A DNA stretch of 64,000 nucleotides from a virus, in IMG/VR virus record IMGVR_UViG_3300008108_007691, positions 1-64,000 of that record; one strand, given 5' to 3'. Below, piece by piece: positions 32,501 to 41,142 of the stretch. Position 1 is the first letter of the stretch; the number at the start of each line of letters is the position of its first letter. The notes under the pieces are model-generated. The model did not search any database. It saw only the letters and a list, made by a program, of their open reading frames with translations, and was not told where the DNA came from. A program made the translations under genes and the position numbers.

Positions 32501-33019
32501 TCCATAAACAGGACCGTGGTAAAGAGCTATATATTTTTTGTTTTTTTCTTTTTCAGTTAAAGTTAATATCTCGTTATCTAATAAAGAATAAACACCATAA
32601 ATAATATCTTCTTCAATTTCATATAAACCAGAATCCTTGAAAAAGTATACACCATTGCCATCCTTGGGAATTATCAATTCTGGATTTTCTTTTGTGACAA
32701 TAAAACCATTCTCTAATAAATCAATTAATGGAGAAATTGCATCGCCCTGAGTTAAATCTTGTTGATTAAAATCGTGATTTCCAATAATCAAATCAACTGG
32801 TGCTATTTTGGATAAGGCCCTCAATAAATTACCGGCAATATCAATAGACGTTGGAGACATATTTATTTTCAGGTGAAAAATATCTCCAGCAACAACTATT
32901 CTTCTTGGTTGTTCATTTTTTAAATCTTTTATAAGTCTGTTAAATACAGTTTTATATTCTTGATGTCTTGAACCGAATCTAATATGTAGATCAGCTATGT
33001 GTGCAATTTTATTATTCAT
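29588..33019 (-). CDS. Single-chain SbcD-SbcC (Mre11-Rad50) fusion
   Basis: A 1,143-residue protein that joins both subunits of the Mre11-Rad50 complex. Residues 1 to about 360 are the SbcD/Mre11 phosphoesterase: IADLHIRFG, VVAGDIFH, IIGNHDF, LYHGPVYG and ILGDIHEHQ, all metal-binding motifs. Residues about 395-1143 are SbcC/Rad50: Walker A GIFGKNYSGKSNL (about 421-433), a long coiled coil broken by the zinc hook CPTC (about 773-776), a second coiled coil, the signature LSMGSGSQKF, and Walker B RIIDEGFGTLDED. T4 uses separate gp47 and gp46. The complex resects and nicks DNA ends. No frame break is seen at the junction. It overlaps the primase gene by 8 nt. Confidence 0.93.
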   Translation of the reverse strand: MNNKIAHIADLHIRFGSRHQEYKTVFNRLIKDLKNEQPRRIVVAGDIFHLKINMSPTSIDIAGNLLRALSKIAPVDLIIGNHDFNQQDLTQGDAISPLIDLLENGFIVTKENPELIIPKDGNGVYFFKDSGLYEIEEDIIYGVYSLLDNEILTLTEKEKNKKYIALYHGPVYGCVNDNGYQLKGDELMKITAFNNFDIVILGDIHEHQSFERKNGDTAAYSGSLIQQNFGESIEKGYLIWDLNSNEFERKHIPNDYGYCKLNITKGEIVEERLQDLKFSLDKKKTRVYIEIEDDAENENVEKKSQVRKWIKDIHGCENVTVEFKPIIKDKVLESDEDDFSYENSESFEKLLIDYLNQNSYENIQDVIELSKEIDSKINLESNDKKGIEWDLNKMETFNIFSHPAQTNEFDFDKLNGITGIFGKNYSGKSNLIKALVWGLYEKILGGGDNHKVVNLYTGVNKSWVRIYITIAGIKYRIERGITVSSKRDGTTKAAYSVKYEYLSHDEDGEEIWINEDSDRAAKEKKEFKKLIIDSIGTFDDFTKISLQTQGGKDDYLSLQQQPKNDLIRKFFGLEVFDIKYEFANKIFNQIKSVQKQLGDPSEIEKQIEELKDKNSNDKIHLDSLQKDKDENDEQIEIHNSEILELTKKILQLEETTEKNITEVEQKIEKNNSEINKFSENINSLSDWTSKNFLKETPQEIAGLKSNDLENKIESIKTRFQKNKNLYLEFEKWIKENPKLTVEESKPYEDELDSKRKDKLNLDNDLKVSRGEKCPTCKQTTKQANPEVEQECIVKISSITSEINGLQEKINSIKSASTHNINFDGQKNKLDSLKISLQSDKNEMDSLKVNLEKLKQAETDILHNEEVKNKNRDLEDQKNKLKSFEDKNKDLKEQISKIKSNETKISSNSKIDNKIEALKQSIKEYKIVIHQLDNKIKDFSGTIKVNQNNIENLIDKLNQIKESVRIYAKYSVYLQAVSRDGIPAQIIKKKLPIVNYRINSILSNIVNFRIDMFIKNNGDVQEIFYFSPDKIDSLPLSMGSGSQKFVGSIAITDALHSVSCLMKPSLRIIDEGFGTLDEDKTADIGKVFSYLSNRYKNILIITHRTEIKDFVNNIIQVTKSNSGLIKEQVEANPDAGISQFSITS

Positions 33020-34073
33020 TTATTTTATTTTTTAACCTCTCAAATTCCCTCTTTGCAAAATCAGGATTTATATTTTTTAAATAACCTTTTTTTCTACCTT
33101 TCAATTTATCAACAAAAATATGATTAAAATCTATTTTTTTATGATTTCTTAGAATTTTAATCAATTCTTCTCTTCCATTTTGCTCATAATATTTTGCTAT
33201 ATCTCCTTTAATATCAACATAATAAACGTCTAAACCCAAACTTTCTAATTTAAAATATAGATTATATGCATCTTTTTTTGCGTCTTCATCTAAACAAATG
33301 ACAATTTTAGATTTAAATTCTAAAAGCTTGGTCAGCAAAAGATCAGAAATAGTCTTACCCAATAAAGGAATAGCATTCAATATTGGAAACATATCAAATA
33401 CACCTTCAACAAGATAAACTGGCAAATTAAAATTTATGTTTTTAACATTAAAAATTATATCTTGTTTATCAGGAAAATCAGGTTTTAAATATGTGGGTTT
33501 TATATTAGGTAAATAACTCCTTGCTTCATAATAATTTATTTTACCATCGACATTATAAGATGGAATTATAATTCTAAATTTTCTTGGACCGTCTTCGGTA
33601 TAACCTATATTGTATTTTTTTATTGTTTCAAAATCAACTTTTCTAGATTGTAAATATTTTATTGCTTTTCTATAATTCAAACTACTATAAGTTTGAGAAA
33701 GTGGCTTAAAACCCTCCGGAAGTTCACAGATTAAATTTTGGTCTACAACAATTTTATTATTAGTAATGTTGTTGTTGTTTTGTAAATAATTTTTAGAGGA
33801 TTTAGGAAAAATTAATTTTATTTTTTCATTCTCATCTTCTGTTCCAAAATCTTCTATAACTCTCTTAACAAAACCCTTATATTTACACTTCCAGCAATGA
33901 AAAATATTTAATTCTGAATTGTAGCCTAAATTAAATTTATCTATATCACTTCTACAATATGAACTTGGACAATTATATTCGAATTGTATGATATTATCGT
34001 ATTCATCTTTTGGATCACCAAGGATCCTTTTCAGAATAGAATTAATGACAATATTATTTTCGCCAGAGACCAT
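33012..34073 (-). CDS. DnaG-type DNA primase
   Basis: A 353-residue primase. Residues about 20-70 hold a zinc-binding domain: CPSSYC, then HCWKCKYKG, with an extra cysteine spacing compared with CHC2. Residues about 115-195 resemble the RNA-polymerase domain (YLQSRKVDFETIKKYNIGYT, RIIIPSYN). The TOPRIM core follows: VYLVEGVFDMF with its catalytic Glu, and IVICLDEDAKKDAY with the DxD metal site. It makes RNA primers for phage DNA synthesis. It lies in one operon with the RuvC-like nuclease (28 nt upstream) and the SbcD-SbcC fusion (8-nt overlap). The protein is shorter than host DnaG (about 600) and lacks the helicase-binding C-domain. Confidence 0.88.
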   Translation of the reverse strand: MVSGENNIVINSILKRILGDPKDEYDNIIQFEYNCPSSYCRSDIDKFNLGYNSELNIFHCWKCKYKGFVKRVIEDFGTEDENEKIKLIFPKSSKNYLQNNNNITNNKIVVDQNLICELPEGFKPLSQTYSSLNYRKAIKYLQSRKVDFETIKKYNIGYTEDGPRKFRIIIPSYNVDGKINYYEARSYLPNIKPTYLKPDFPDKQDIIFNVKNINFNLPVYLVEGVFDMFPILNAIPLLGKTISDLLLTKLLEFKSKIVICLDEDAKKDAYNLYFKLESLGLDVYYVDIKGDIAKYYEQNGREELIKILRNHKKIDFNHIFVDKLKGRKKGYLKNINPDFAKREFERLKNKINE

Positions 34074-34101
34074 TTGAGCAAAAATAATAAAAAATTATAA
34101 A

Positions 34102-34650
34102 TTATACTAATTGTTTTGAGTTTATTTTAGAACAAACATGTGCCATTCCAACCACCCAAGCATCCGCCATATCAAAATTTTCATCAATTAACTTATGAGT
34201 TGTTTTGCTATATTTCCATATAACTTTTGGCTCAGCTCTGTCTACTGCCTCCCAAATTAAATATTTTTTATTTGGATGTGATTTAGGAATTTTTAAGTCC
34301 GGAAAAACAATTCCCCTAGCAGCAGAAACGTTATAATAAGTAGGTTGAATACCGGTTTTCTGATACAAAAATAAACTTATCATTGAATTCATCTGAGTTA
34401 ATTTTTGAATTGTATCTGCATTTGAAAATTTACCCTTAAATTTTTTCAAAGGTTCTTCAATGCTTATATCAGTAAATTTTATATCTTGGTAATCCTTGAA
34501 AAATTCTACAAAATCATCGTATTTTTCAAAAAGATTATGTTTAGGTTTAAATTTTTTATATGATAATTCATGAAGTTTGTAATTATCATTTTCTAAACCA
34601 AAAAGTGCAACACCTATTACAGAGGTAGAAATATCTAATGCTAAAATCAT
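34102..34650 (-). CDS. RuvC-like Holliday-junction resolvase
   Basis: A 182-residue RNase H-fold nuclease. The first strand LALDISTSVIGVALF holds the first catalytic Asp. FTDISIEEPLKKF provides the Glu, and NFDMADAWVVGMAH provides the last Asp pair. The order and spacing fit RuvC-like resolvases from phages. It could resolve recombination intermediates or debranch DNA before packaging, as T4 gp49 does by another fold. It is the first gene of the replication operon on the minus strand, directly downstream of the structural genes in genomic order. Confidence 0.85.
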   Translation of the reverse strand: MILALDISTSVIGVALFGLENDNYKLHELSYKKFKPKHNLFEKYDDFVEFFKDYQDIKFTDISIEEPLKKFKGKFSNADTIQKLTQMNSMISLFLYQKTGIQPTYYNVSAARGIVFPDLKIPKSHPNKKYLIWEAVDRAEPKVIWKYSKTTHKLIDENFDMADAWVVGMAHVCSKINSKQLV

Positions 34651-34679
34651 AAAATTAAAATAAAAATTAAATAAAAAAA

Positions 34680-36110
34680 TTAAAGATTTATATCTATTTC
34701 AAAAGTGAATAAATCTAAAGCACCTTTATAAATTGGTTCTGAAAATTTTGCAACCGCAACTAATTCATTTAATTCATTATATAAACCAACCTCAGTAATT
34801 GAAACTTGTTGATTAGCTGCATAAGGATTGCTTGCTAATGCATTATCCCAAGTAGCGTTATTTGAAATATAAAATTGACCCAATAAACTATTACAAGTTG
34901 TTCTTAATTTAAAAACTGTATCTAAAGATGTGAAATCTAGTGAACATATAGGTTCTTCATCTCCATATATTGAAGTATCAGTAGTATCAAAATAAATATT
35001 GGTTGTTTCGCCACCTGAATTTGGACTGCCATCAGGTAGAAAACCAGATACCCAATCTATTGAATTTACTATATCTGTATGAGTAATTGCAATTAAACCT
35101 TTATCAAGAACAACAAAACCAACAGGAATATCATAATTATAATATGTTCCTCCACTAATATATAAAATTCCAGCTTCATTACTAGTAGTTGCTGCAAAAG
35201 CTTTATTTGTTACTATTACATCAAATGGTCCATCATAACCATCTGGGGCATATATTAATCCAGATTGATAATAATTTTTTATAATACTAGTAACTTGAAC
35301 ATTTCCAGAATAAGTAGGGTTTAAAGTATGGTCAAATTCATCAATTGTTATTGAATCTCCTACAGAAAAGTAATTACGATCTGGTAAAACTACAAAACCA
35401 ACATCACCTGCGTCAAAATATGAATCATAATATCCTATTGCTTGACCCCTATAATCATTATATAACCCATCAACAAAAACAGATTTATTTATTCTATATC
35501 TTCTATCAGTATTTATTGAATCATTACTTAATTTTGTTTCTGCATATGAAGTTGCTGAAGGTCTATCTTGATATCTTCTATCTATGGGATTCCAAGATGT
35601 TACAGCGGAATTTGATATAATTTGTCCAATCTGATTTACACTTAATCCTGTATATGGCAAATTAACACTATCACTAAATAAATAAGTAATATTATCTCCT
35701 AGCAAAGGACTTCTTTCGCCATATTTGTCGGGTGTACTATCAGAATAAGTCGAAGAAAATAAAGTATAGAAATTAGCTGAACTACCAGTACCGGGTACAT
35801 TTAATTTTATAGATCTAGCATCTATAAATTCAGTATAAGCAGTATTTGGTATTTTTATTAATAATATTTTATCAACATTTAATTGTTGTAATTCGGGATA
35901 AAAAAAAGATAAAGATGAATTTGTTGGAAATTTATCTTTATCAGTTGGTAAATTTAAAGAAACAAAATAATTACCTAAATTATTTGTTATACCAGTTCTA
36001 TCACACAAACTTAAAGAAACACTATCTCCTGACAACGAAATTGGAATTTCGTTCTCTTCATTTATATAGAGAAAACCACTAACAGGACTTGTGAATTTAG
36101 GATCAATCAT
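34680..36110 (-). CDS. Virion protein, tail-collar-like C-terminus (paralogue A)
   Basis: A 476-residue virion-type protein (Ser/Thr/Asn/Tyr-rich, low Cys). The N-terminal 190 residues align by eye with the 395-residue neighbour: DRTGITNNLGNYFVSLNLPT against CDRNSVADNKGNYFVSFNLP, EFIDARSIKLNVP against EFIDGRSITLFVP, and KYGERSPLLGDNI against KYGETNQLLGDNI. The C-terminus (ITEVGLYNELNELVAVAKF, then FEIDI) resembles the end of phage tail-collar or fibre proteins (TEIGLYd.nG.lvAv). The middle, about 150 residues, is unique to this copy. The role is probably baseplate or short-fibre; the exact position is not determined. Confidence 0.65.
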   Translation of the reverse strand: MIDPKFTSPVSGFLYINEENEIPISLSGDSVSLSLCDRTGITNNLGNYFVSLNLPTDKDKFPTNSSLSFFYPELQQLNVDKILLIKIPNTAYTEFIDARSIKLNVPGTGSSANFYTLFSSTYSDSTPDKYGERSPLLGDNITYLFSDSVNLPYTGLSVNQIGQIISNSAVTSWNPIDRRYQDRPSATSYAETKLSNDSINTDRRYRINKSVFVDGLYNDYRGQAIGYYDSYFDAGDVGFVVLPDRNYFSVGDSITIDEFDHTLNPTYSGNVQVTSIIKNYYQSGLIYAPDGYDGPFDVIVTNKAFAATTSNEAGILYISGGTYYNYDIPVGFVVLDKGLIAITHTDIVNSIDWVSGFLPDGSPNSGGETTNIYFDTTDTSIYGDEEPICSLDFTSLDTVFKLRTTCNSLLGQFYISNNATWDNALASNPYAANQQVSITEVGLYNELNELVAVAKFSEPIYKGALDLFTFEIDINL

Positions 36111-36146
36111 AATGTAATTCTAAATGACTTTCAATATCAAATAGAA

Positions 36147-37334
36147 TTACATATCTATATCAATATTGAAAGTAACTAAATTTATATAGTTTTTTTCAAC
36201 GTATTCCGAAAGTTTAGCAACAGCTATTAATTCATTCATTCTATTGTATAATCCAACTTCAGTTACATAAACTGGATCTAATGTAATTATACCTGTTTGA
36301 GAATTAATATTGTTGAGAGCACTAGTTCTATCCCAAGTAGAATTATTAGAGATCCAGAACTCAGTAGGCATTGCCAAACAAACTGCGGAAATTTTGAAAG
36401 ATGTGTTAATATCGGTGTATTCCAAATAAGCTGCTGGATCATCATCAATATTTAATCCAGAAAAATAAACATTTGTTCTTCCAGAAGTATAGTTTAAGTC
36501 ACCTGATCCGGGGCCACCAGTACCCTCTGTCCATACAATATTTTGTGTTATGGCAGTATGAGTTAAAACACAAATACCCATATCTAAATAACAAAAACCT
36601 ACTGGAACATCGTAATTATAACCTGCAACTCCGTCTGGAAAATTAGTAGGAGGTGTTATAGAATAACTTCCTGATCTTGTATCAGTATTTAATCCGTTTG
36701 GCCTATTATTAGGATTCAATACAGAAGAAATTCCTCCACCTAAAACCTCTCTGTATGAAACAGCAGATGGTCTCTTCGTATAATCAGTTGGATCTGGTTC
36801 CCAAGTTGTATTAGCTGACATATTAGTTCTTACTCCAATTTCATTTGCAGTAAATCCAGTATAAGGAATATTTATATCATCACAAAATAAAAAACAAATA
36901 TTATCACCTAACAGTTGATTTGTTTCGCCATATTTCAATGGTTTATCAGATGAATATGTTGAAGAATAAATCTTTACTCCATCAAAAGGTCCGGGTGCTG
37001 TACCACTTGTTGGTACAAAAAGAGTTATAGATCTTCCGTCTATAAATTCTGAATATTCAGTTGGGGGTATAGAACAAAAAACAATCTTTTCATTATTTAA
37101 CTGATAAAGCTCTGGAAAATATTTTGCTATAGTTGAACTTGTACTTAAATCATCATCAGAAGTTGGGAGATTAAAAGAAACAAAATAATTTCCCTTATTA
37201 TCTGCAACTGAATTTCTGTCACATTCAGTGAAAAATAATTCTTCATTTGAAACTATTTTATTATCTAATGTTTCAGCTTGAACTGTAAGCGATGAACTTA
37301 CTAATTTTGTAAAACGTGGATCAATTGTACTCAT
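36147..37334 (-). CDS. Virion protein, tail-collar-like C-terminus (paralogue B)
   Basis: A 395-residue protein and the smaller partner of the preceding gene. The shared N-terminal part (residues about 1-190) has the motifs listed for paralogue A; the C-terminus VYVTEVGLYNRMNELIAVAKL matches too. It lacks most of the insert present in paralogue A. The same C-terminal element closes the 679-residue protein at 38953-40992, so these three form a structural family built on one end module. Gene spacing (36 and 19 nt) suggests one operon of minus-strand virion genes from 40992 down to 34680. Confidence 0.65.
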   Translation of the reverse strand: MSTIDPRFTKLVSSSLTVQAETLDNKIVSNEELFFTECDRNSVADNKGNYFVSFNLPTSDDDLSTSSTIAKYFPELYQLNNEKIVFCSIPPTEYSEFIDGRSITLFVPTSGTAPGPFDGVKIYSSTYSSDKPLKYGETNQLLGDNICFLFCDDINIPYTGFTANEIGVRTNMSANTTWEPDPTDYTKRPSAVSYREVLGGGISSVLNPNNRPNGLNTDTRSGSYSITPPTNFPDGVAGYNYDVPVGFCYLDMGICVLTHTAITQNIVWTEGTGGPGSGDLNYTSGRTNVYFSGLNIDDDPAAYLEYTDINTSFKISAVCLAMPTEFWISNNSTWDRTSALNNINSQTGIITLDPVYVTEVGLYNRMNELIAVAKLSEYVEKNYINLVTFNIDIDM

Positions 37335-37353
37335 TTCTTTTTTTTATTATTTT

Positions 37354-37758
37354 TTAAAGTGCTGCGGATGAACCAGTATCTGTTAAAGATCTTGGTGGAT
37401 AACTAAAATTAACTTCAAATTGACCTATTTCTCCGGGCTTTATAGATTTTCCCATAGTCCCGTAGAAATTAAAGAATAATTTTTTCGTTCTTCCAAATCT
37501 ATTATCAGGTATTACACTGGCACCCTCTTTTGTGGTATTAACAAAGTCATATATTGCATTCAATAAACCTTGATCTGCTTGAGTCATTGCGACCCATTGA
37601 TTTACCGATACTGCATCATTTACATTGGCAGCAACAGCTTCTCCTTGTACGGTCGCTGTACTTAAACTTGGACCCAAAGTAACTTCAGATTGTAATTCTG
37701 AAAAATTATTTTCAGTCAATCTTGCTGATAAATCTTTGTTGACTATTGCTCTTCCCAT
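37354..37758 (-). CDS. Small virion-type protein, tandem copy 1
   Basis: A 134-residue protein nearly identical to the next gene: only three residues differ (G2 to A, E24 to Q, V42 to I). The sequence has AMTQADQGLLNAIYDFVN and FFNFYGTMGKSIKPGEIG. I recognise no family; its place among structural genes and its size suggest a small virion protein. Silent differences between copies show that the duplication is not an exact repeat collapse. Start and stop contexts are intact in both copies. Confidence 0.65.
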   Translation of the reverse strand: MGRAIVNKDLSARLTENNFSELQSEVTLGPSLSTATVQGEAVAANVNDAVSVNQWVAMTQADQGLLNAIYDFVNTTKEGASVIPDNRFGRTKKLFFNFYGTMGKSIKPGEIGQFEVNFSYPPRSLTDTGSSAAL

Positions 37759-37788
37759 TTTTTATTTACTTATAGTTGTTTTTTGAAT

Positions 37789-38193
37789 TTAAAGTGCTGC
37801 GGATGAACCAGTATCTGTTAAAGATCTTGGTGGATAACTAAAATTAACTTCAAATTGACCTATTTCTCCGGGTTTTATGGACTTACCCATAGTACCATAA
37901 AAATTAAAGAATAGTTTTTTTGTTCTGCCAAATCTATTATCAGGTATGACACTTGCACCTTCTTTCGTGGTATTAACAAAGTCATATATTGCATTCAATA
38001 AACCTTGATCTGCTTGAGTCATAGCAACCCATTGATTTACCGATACTGCATCATTTACATTGGCAGCAATAGCTTCTCCTTGTACGGTCGCTGTACTTAA
38101 ACTTGGTCCTAGTGTCACTTGAGATTGTAATTCTGAAAAATTATTTTCAGTCAATCTTGCTGATAAATCTTTGTTTACTAATGCTCTTGCCAT
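37789..38193 (-). CDS. Small virion-type protein, tandem copy 2
   Basis: A 134-residue twin of the gene at 37354-37758. It starts MARALVNKD rather than MGRAIVNKD and carries Q at position 24. The two genes are 30 nt apart, in the same direction. Both keep full reading frames, so dosage or formation of a hetero-oligomer may be selected. The function is unknown. Confidence 0.65.
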   Translation of the reverse strand: MARALVNKDLSARLTENNFSELQSQVTLGPSLSTATVQGEAIAANVNDAVSVNQWVAMTQADQGLLNAIYDFVNTTKEGASVIPDNRFGRTKKLFFNFYGTMGKSIKPGEIGQFEVNFSYPPRSLTDTGSSAAL

Positions 38194-38217
38194 TATTTAT
38201 TGATTTATATTTTATTA

Positions 38218-38940
38218 TTATTCTGCAGCTGTTGCACCTATATTTGTTTGTGCTACGTTTAAAGTAGGATTAACCAAGGGATTTAAACCTGTAGATACTT
38301 GTGTCGTTGGTGTTCCCTGAATTTGATTTGCTTTTTCAAATTGAAAAGTAATTTTATTATAATTACTTCCAGTTGAAGGGAAGAATATTCTTAATCTATA
38401 ACCGGGAGCTGTTGCTGTAGGTTGTTTTAAAGGAATAATTAATTCATTATTATTGATGACATTTGGACCATAACTAGTTGGAGACACTACATAAACTCCA
38501 TCATTAACCAAAGCACCATCAACAAATGTTTGTAATTGTTGAGTAGTTACAACTGGAAAAGTTGTTGGAGCAACATTTGAATTAAAATTAATACTTTGAT
38601 ATGTTGTTTTATACTCAACTGTTTCAATTGATTCTGCCGGAATTGTTGATGTAGTAGGACTAATCAAATTATCCAATGTTCTTCCCTTTGCACCAGTTAC
38701 TGCATTTTCATTTTCGCCTGATAAATCTGGTATTTCTCCAGATAATAAAGGAAGTGGAAGAGTATAATTTACATCTGGATCACCCAATGAGAAACGTGTA
38801 ATTTTTAATCTATCTACAGTAACTCCATTAGGAAGTTGAATATATCTGGGTTTTGACAAACTGTCAAATAGATATTGTCTTCCTAATTCAGTAAGATAGG
38901 CTCTTGCATAAACAGTTGTTGCACTTGGTATTAATCCCAT
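38218..38940 (-). CDS. Virion protein, shares N-terminal motif with the 679-residue neighbour
   Basis: A 240-residue protein. Its N-terminus (TTVYARAYLTELGRQYLFDS) parallels that of the next gene (TTYINVKLTDAGRRLLSLGQ), as does the following SLGDPDVNY against DREIDYN, so both probably have the same docking domain. The rest is beta-rich with PTTSTIPAESIETVEYKTTYQ and a Thr/Asn-rich C-terminus. The likely place is tail or baseplate. It lies 12 nt downstream of the 679-residue gene in the same operon. Confidence 0.65.
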   Translation of the reverse strand: MGLIPSATTVYARAYLTELGRQYLFDSLSKPRYIQLPNGVTVDRLKITRFSLGDPDVNYTLPLPLLSGEIPDLSGENENAVTGAKGRTLDNLISPTTSTIPAESIETVEYKTTYQSINFNSNVAPTTFPVVTTQQLQTFVDGALVNDGVYVVSPTSYGPNVINNNELIIPLKQPTATAPGYRLRIFFPSTGSNYNKITFQFEKANQIQGTPTTQVSTGLNPLVNPTLNVAQTNIGATAAE

Positions 38941-38952
38941 TTTTTTACTTTT

Positions 38953-40992
38953 TTAAAAATCTATTATTAATTGAAAAGCTAAATATCTAGAATTAGCTTT
39001 TTTCAGTGGGTATGTAGGTTTACCAACAGCCACTGTATTGTTTTGATTATCTAGAATTGCTACTTCAGTTATATATGTATTTTCATCAACTAGTGAATCA
39101 AAAGTTTCATTATTTGAATCATTATATTGATAATTAGCTGCTATAACTGTTATGATTGTTTTATAAGTTGTTGTCAATACTTGGGCATCTATAGTACCAA
39201 AAAAGAAAGATTCGCCTCCAAAATTACAAATATCTCCATTAGAAGTATGTCCAGACCACATTACATAATTTCCACTTGTAGCACCAGAATTATAATCTTC
39301 TCTAGAAACAATAAATTGATGAGAATTTAAAGCTACTGGGTCAATTGTAGTATCTGGCACAACTAAAGTTGTGCAATCATAAATCCCCTGACCAGATAAA
39401 ACAACCCAGTCAGTTGCTGGTACATTACCCGGTTTATAATCAAATGATTTATCTTGTTCGTTTACTAAAATTTTAACTCTCTGAGCATTCCAACCTGTAC
39501 CATTTGCTAATTCTGTTGAATTCCTCATGTATGGAAAACTATTAGTCGGAAATTGAACAGATAAATATTGAGGGTTACCATTAATATCAACAGCTCCATC
39601 TATTTGCTTTATACTTCCACAATGAATCGGATAATCATAACCATAACCCGCTACACTTGCAGGATCAACTTCCATCAAATATGTAACAAAGTATGTTTTT
39701 CCAGATTCACACAAACCATTCACATCATTTGTAGTTAATGGTGGAGCTGGATTAGTAACAAGATTTACAATAGGTTCTGGTAAAGTATAAGATCTATTTC
39801 CTTTGTAAGACATAGCCATTAATAAATCCTGATCAGTAATTACAAATAATTGTAATTTATGATATACTCTACCAACAACTTTATTTGTTGATTGAATACC
39901 GTCTCTTAATTCTCTATATGTTGTTTTTGCTGCAGAATCATAAAAAGAATTCCCATATGAATCATATAATGTTAATCCATATTCTGTACCTTGTCCATTA
40001 TTTGCAGGGAATCCATGCCACATCAATGTTGGCATATTCATTATTACTGATTTCTCTATCAACTGTTCTCCATAAGTTAATCCACTAAATTTATTGGTAT
40101 AGTGAATCAATCCTAAAGCAGGATAACTTTCATCAAAACCCAAATAAGTCTTAGTTCCAGCATATTCTATTGAACCATATGATGAATAACCGGAAACTCC
40201 ATCAATTGTAACATCCGTACCAGCAACATCGTATGGTCTTACAATATTCATGTTCCAAAATTTTGTTTGCTGAGTATATCCTGAACCAAAATATGATTCA
40301 ACGGCATTATCTGGATAAATGAATAGTGGATATCTAGTTTTAGCACCACCTATATTTGGTATTGCTCTATCTAAATCAATATTTGTGTTTGTAATAGCCG
40401 AATAAACTTTATACCAAAGACCATTAAAAGGAGTTCCAGAATAAATTAAATCAGCTGAGGTATTTGGATTCAAAGCAGAAGCTGTTGGATATGCATCCGG
40501 AACCCATAATATGTATATATTATCACCTTCTTTAATTGTGTAACCAACAGGTGCTGTAATTTGAATATTATTTGTACCAAAAGTTGTTGTAGCCCCTTCA
40601 ACACCAATACTTCTTGCCAAAATATGTTGATTATCATCCAAGAAATACCAGTTATTAGAGTATCCTGAAAACATACCATAAGTTGCAGTTTGTGCAGTCG
40701 CGAACTGTTTTACAGATTGAATTGTTTGGTTTGTTAATTCAATTGGATTTGTACCATCTAAATTGACGGGATCTATATTCGGATAATCTCCAACTGGGGC
40801 TAACACTCTATTATTTAAAATATCGTAAGTAGATAATCCGTTAACTCTATCCCTATCTATATTATAATCTATCTCTCTATCAGAAACTACAGCTTTAGAA
40901 AACTGTAATTGCCCCAAAGAAAGTAATCTTCGGCCAGCATCAGTTAGCTTAACATTAATATATGTCGTTGATTCTGGTGGTAAAAATGGCAT
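38953..40992 (-). CDS. Large virion protein (tail/baseplate or fibre)
   Basis: A 679-residue, Tyr/Asn/Thr-rich beta protein. The N-terminus (PPESTTYINVKLTDAGRRLL) is the docking-like motif shared with the 240-residue neighbour. The C-terminus (TYITEVAILDNQNNTVAVGKP, then AFQLIIDF) is the tail-collar-like module shared with the 476- and 395-residue proteins. It therefore links both groups of minus-strand structural genes. It is the first gene of that operon; the 150-nt A/T-rich gap to the divergent 41143 gene must hold promoters for both, but none is clear. Confidence 0.65.
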   Translation of the reverse strand: MPFLPPESTTYINVKLTDAGRRLLSLGQLQFSKAVVSDREIDYNIDRDRVNGLSTYDILNNRVLAPVGDYPNIDPVNLDGTNPIELTNQTIQSVKQFATAQTATYGMFSGYSNNWYFLDDNQHILARSIGVEGATTTFGTNNIQITAPVGYTIKEGDNIYILWVPDAYPTASALNPNTSADLIYSGTPFNGLWYKVYSAITNTNIDLDRAIPNIGGAKTRYPLFIYPDNAVESYFGSGYTQQTKFWNMNIVRPYDVAGTDVTIDGVSGYSSYGSIEYAGTKTYLGFDESYPALGLIHYTNKFSGLTYGEQLIEKSVIMNMPTLMWHGFPANNGQGTEYGLTLYDSYGNSFYDSAAKTTYRELRDGIQSTNKVVGRVYHKLQLFVITDQDLLMAMSYKGNRSYTLPEPIVNLVTNPAPPLTTNDVNGLCESGKTYFVTYLMEVDPASVAGYGYDYPIHCGSIKQIDGAVDINGNPQYLSVQFPTNSFPYMRNSTELANGTGWNAQRVKILVNEQDKSFDYKPGNVPATDWVVLSGQGIYDCTTLVVPDTTIDPVALNSHQFIVSREDYNSGATSGNYVMWSGHTSNGDICNFGGESFFFGTIDAQVLTTTYKTIITVIAANYQYNDSNNETFDSLVDENTYITEVAILDNQNNTVAVGKPTYPLKKANSRYLAFQLIIDF

Positions 40993-41142
40993 TTTTTGTT
41001 TTTAAAGATATTTTTTTAATACTTAAAGTAAATAGATTTAGAAAAAAAAAATAAAATATTATAAAAGTTTTATTGTAAAAAATTTGAAAGTCTATTTATT
41101 TTAAAATTTAATTTAAAAACAAAGACATTAAATTAGTAAAAT

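Larger units (their letters stand above)
37354..38193 (-). repeat. Tandem gene duplication, two 405-nt copies
   Basis: Two direct copies of a 405-nt gene, separated by 30 nt of unrelated sequence. Protein identity is 131 of 134 residues, and the DNA shows scattered third-position differences. Confidence 0.9.

Noticed and set aside
40993-41142. The 150-nt divergent gap between virion operons as a site for a tRNA or small RNA
   Set aside because: It is almost only A and T, without a cloverleaf or stable hairpin. Promoters must lie here but no consensus is clear.
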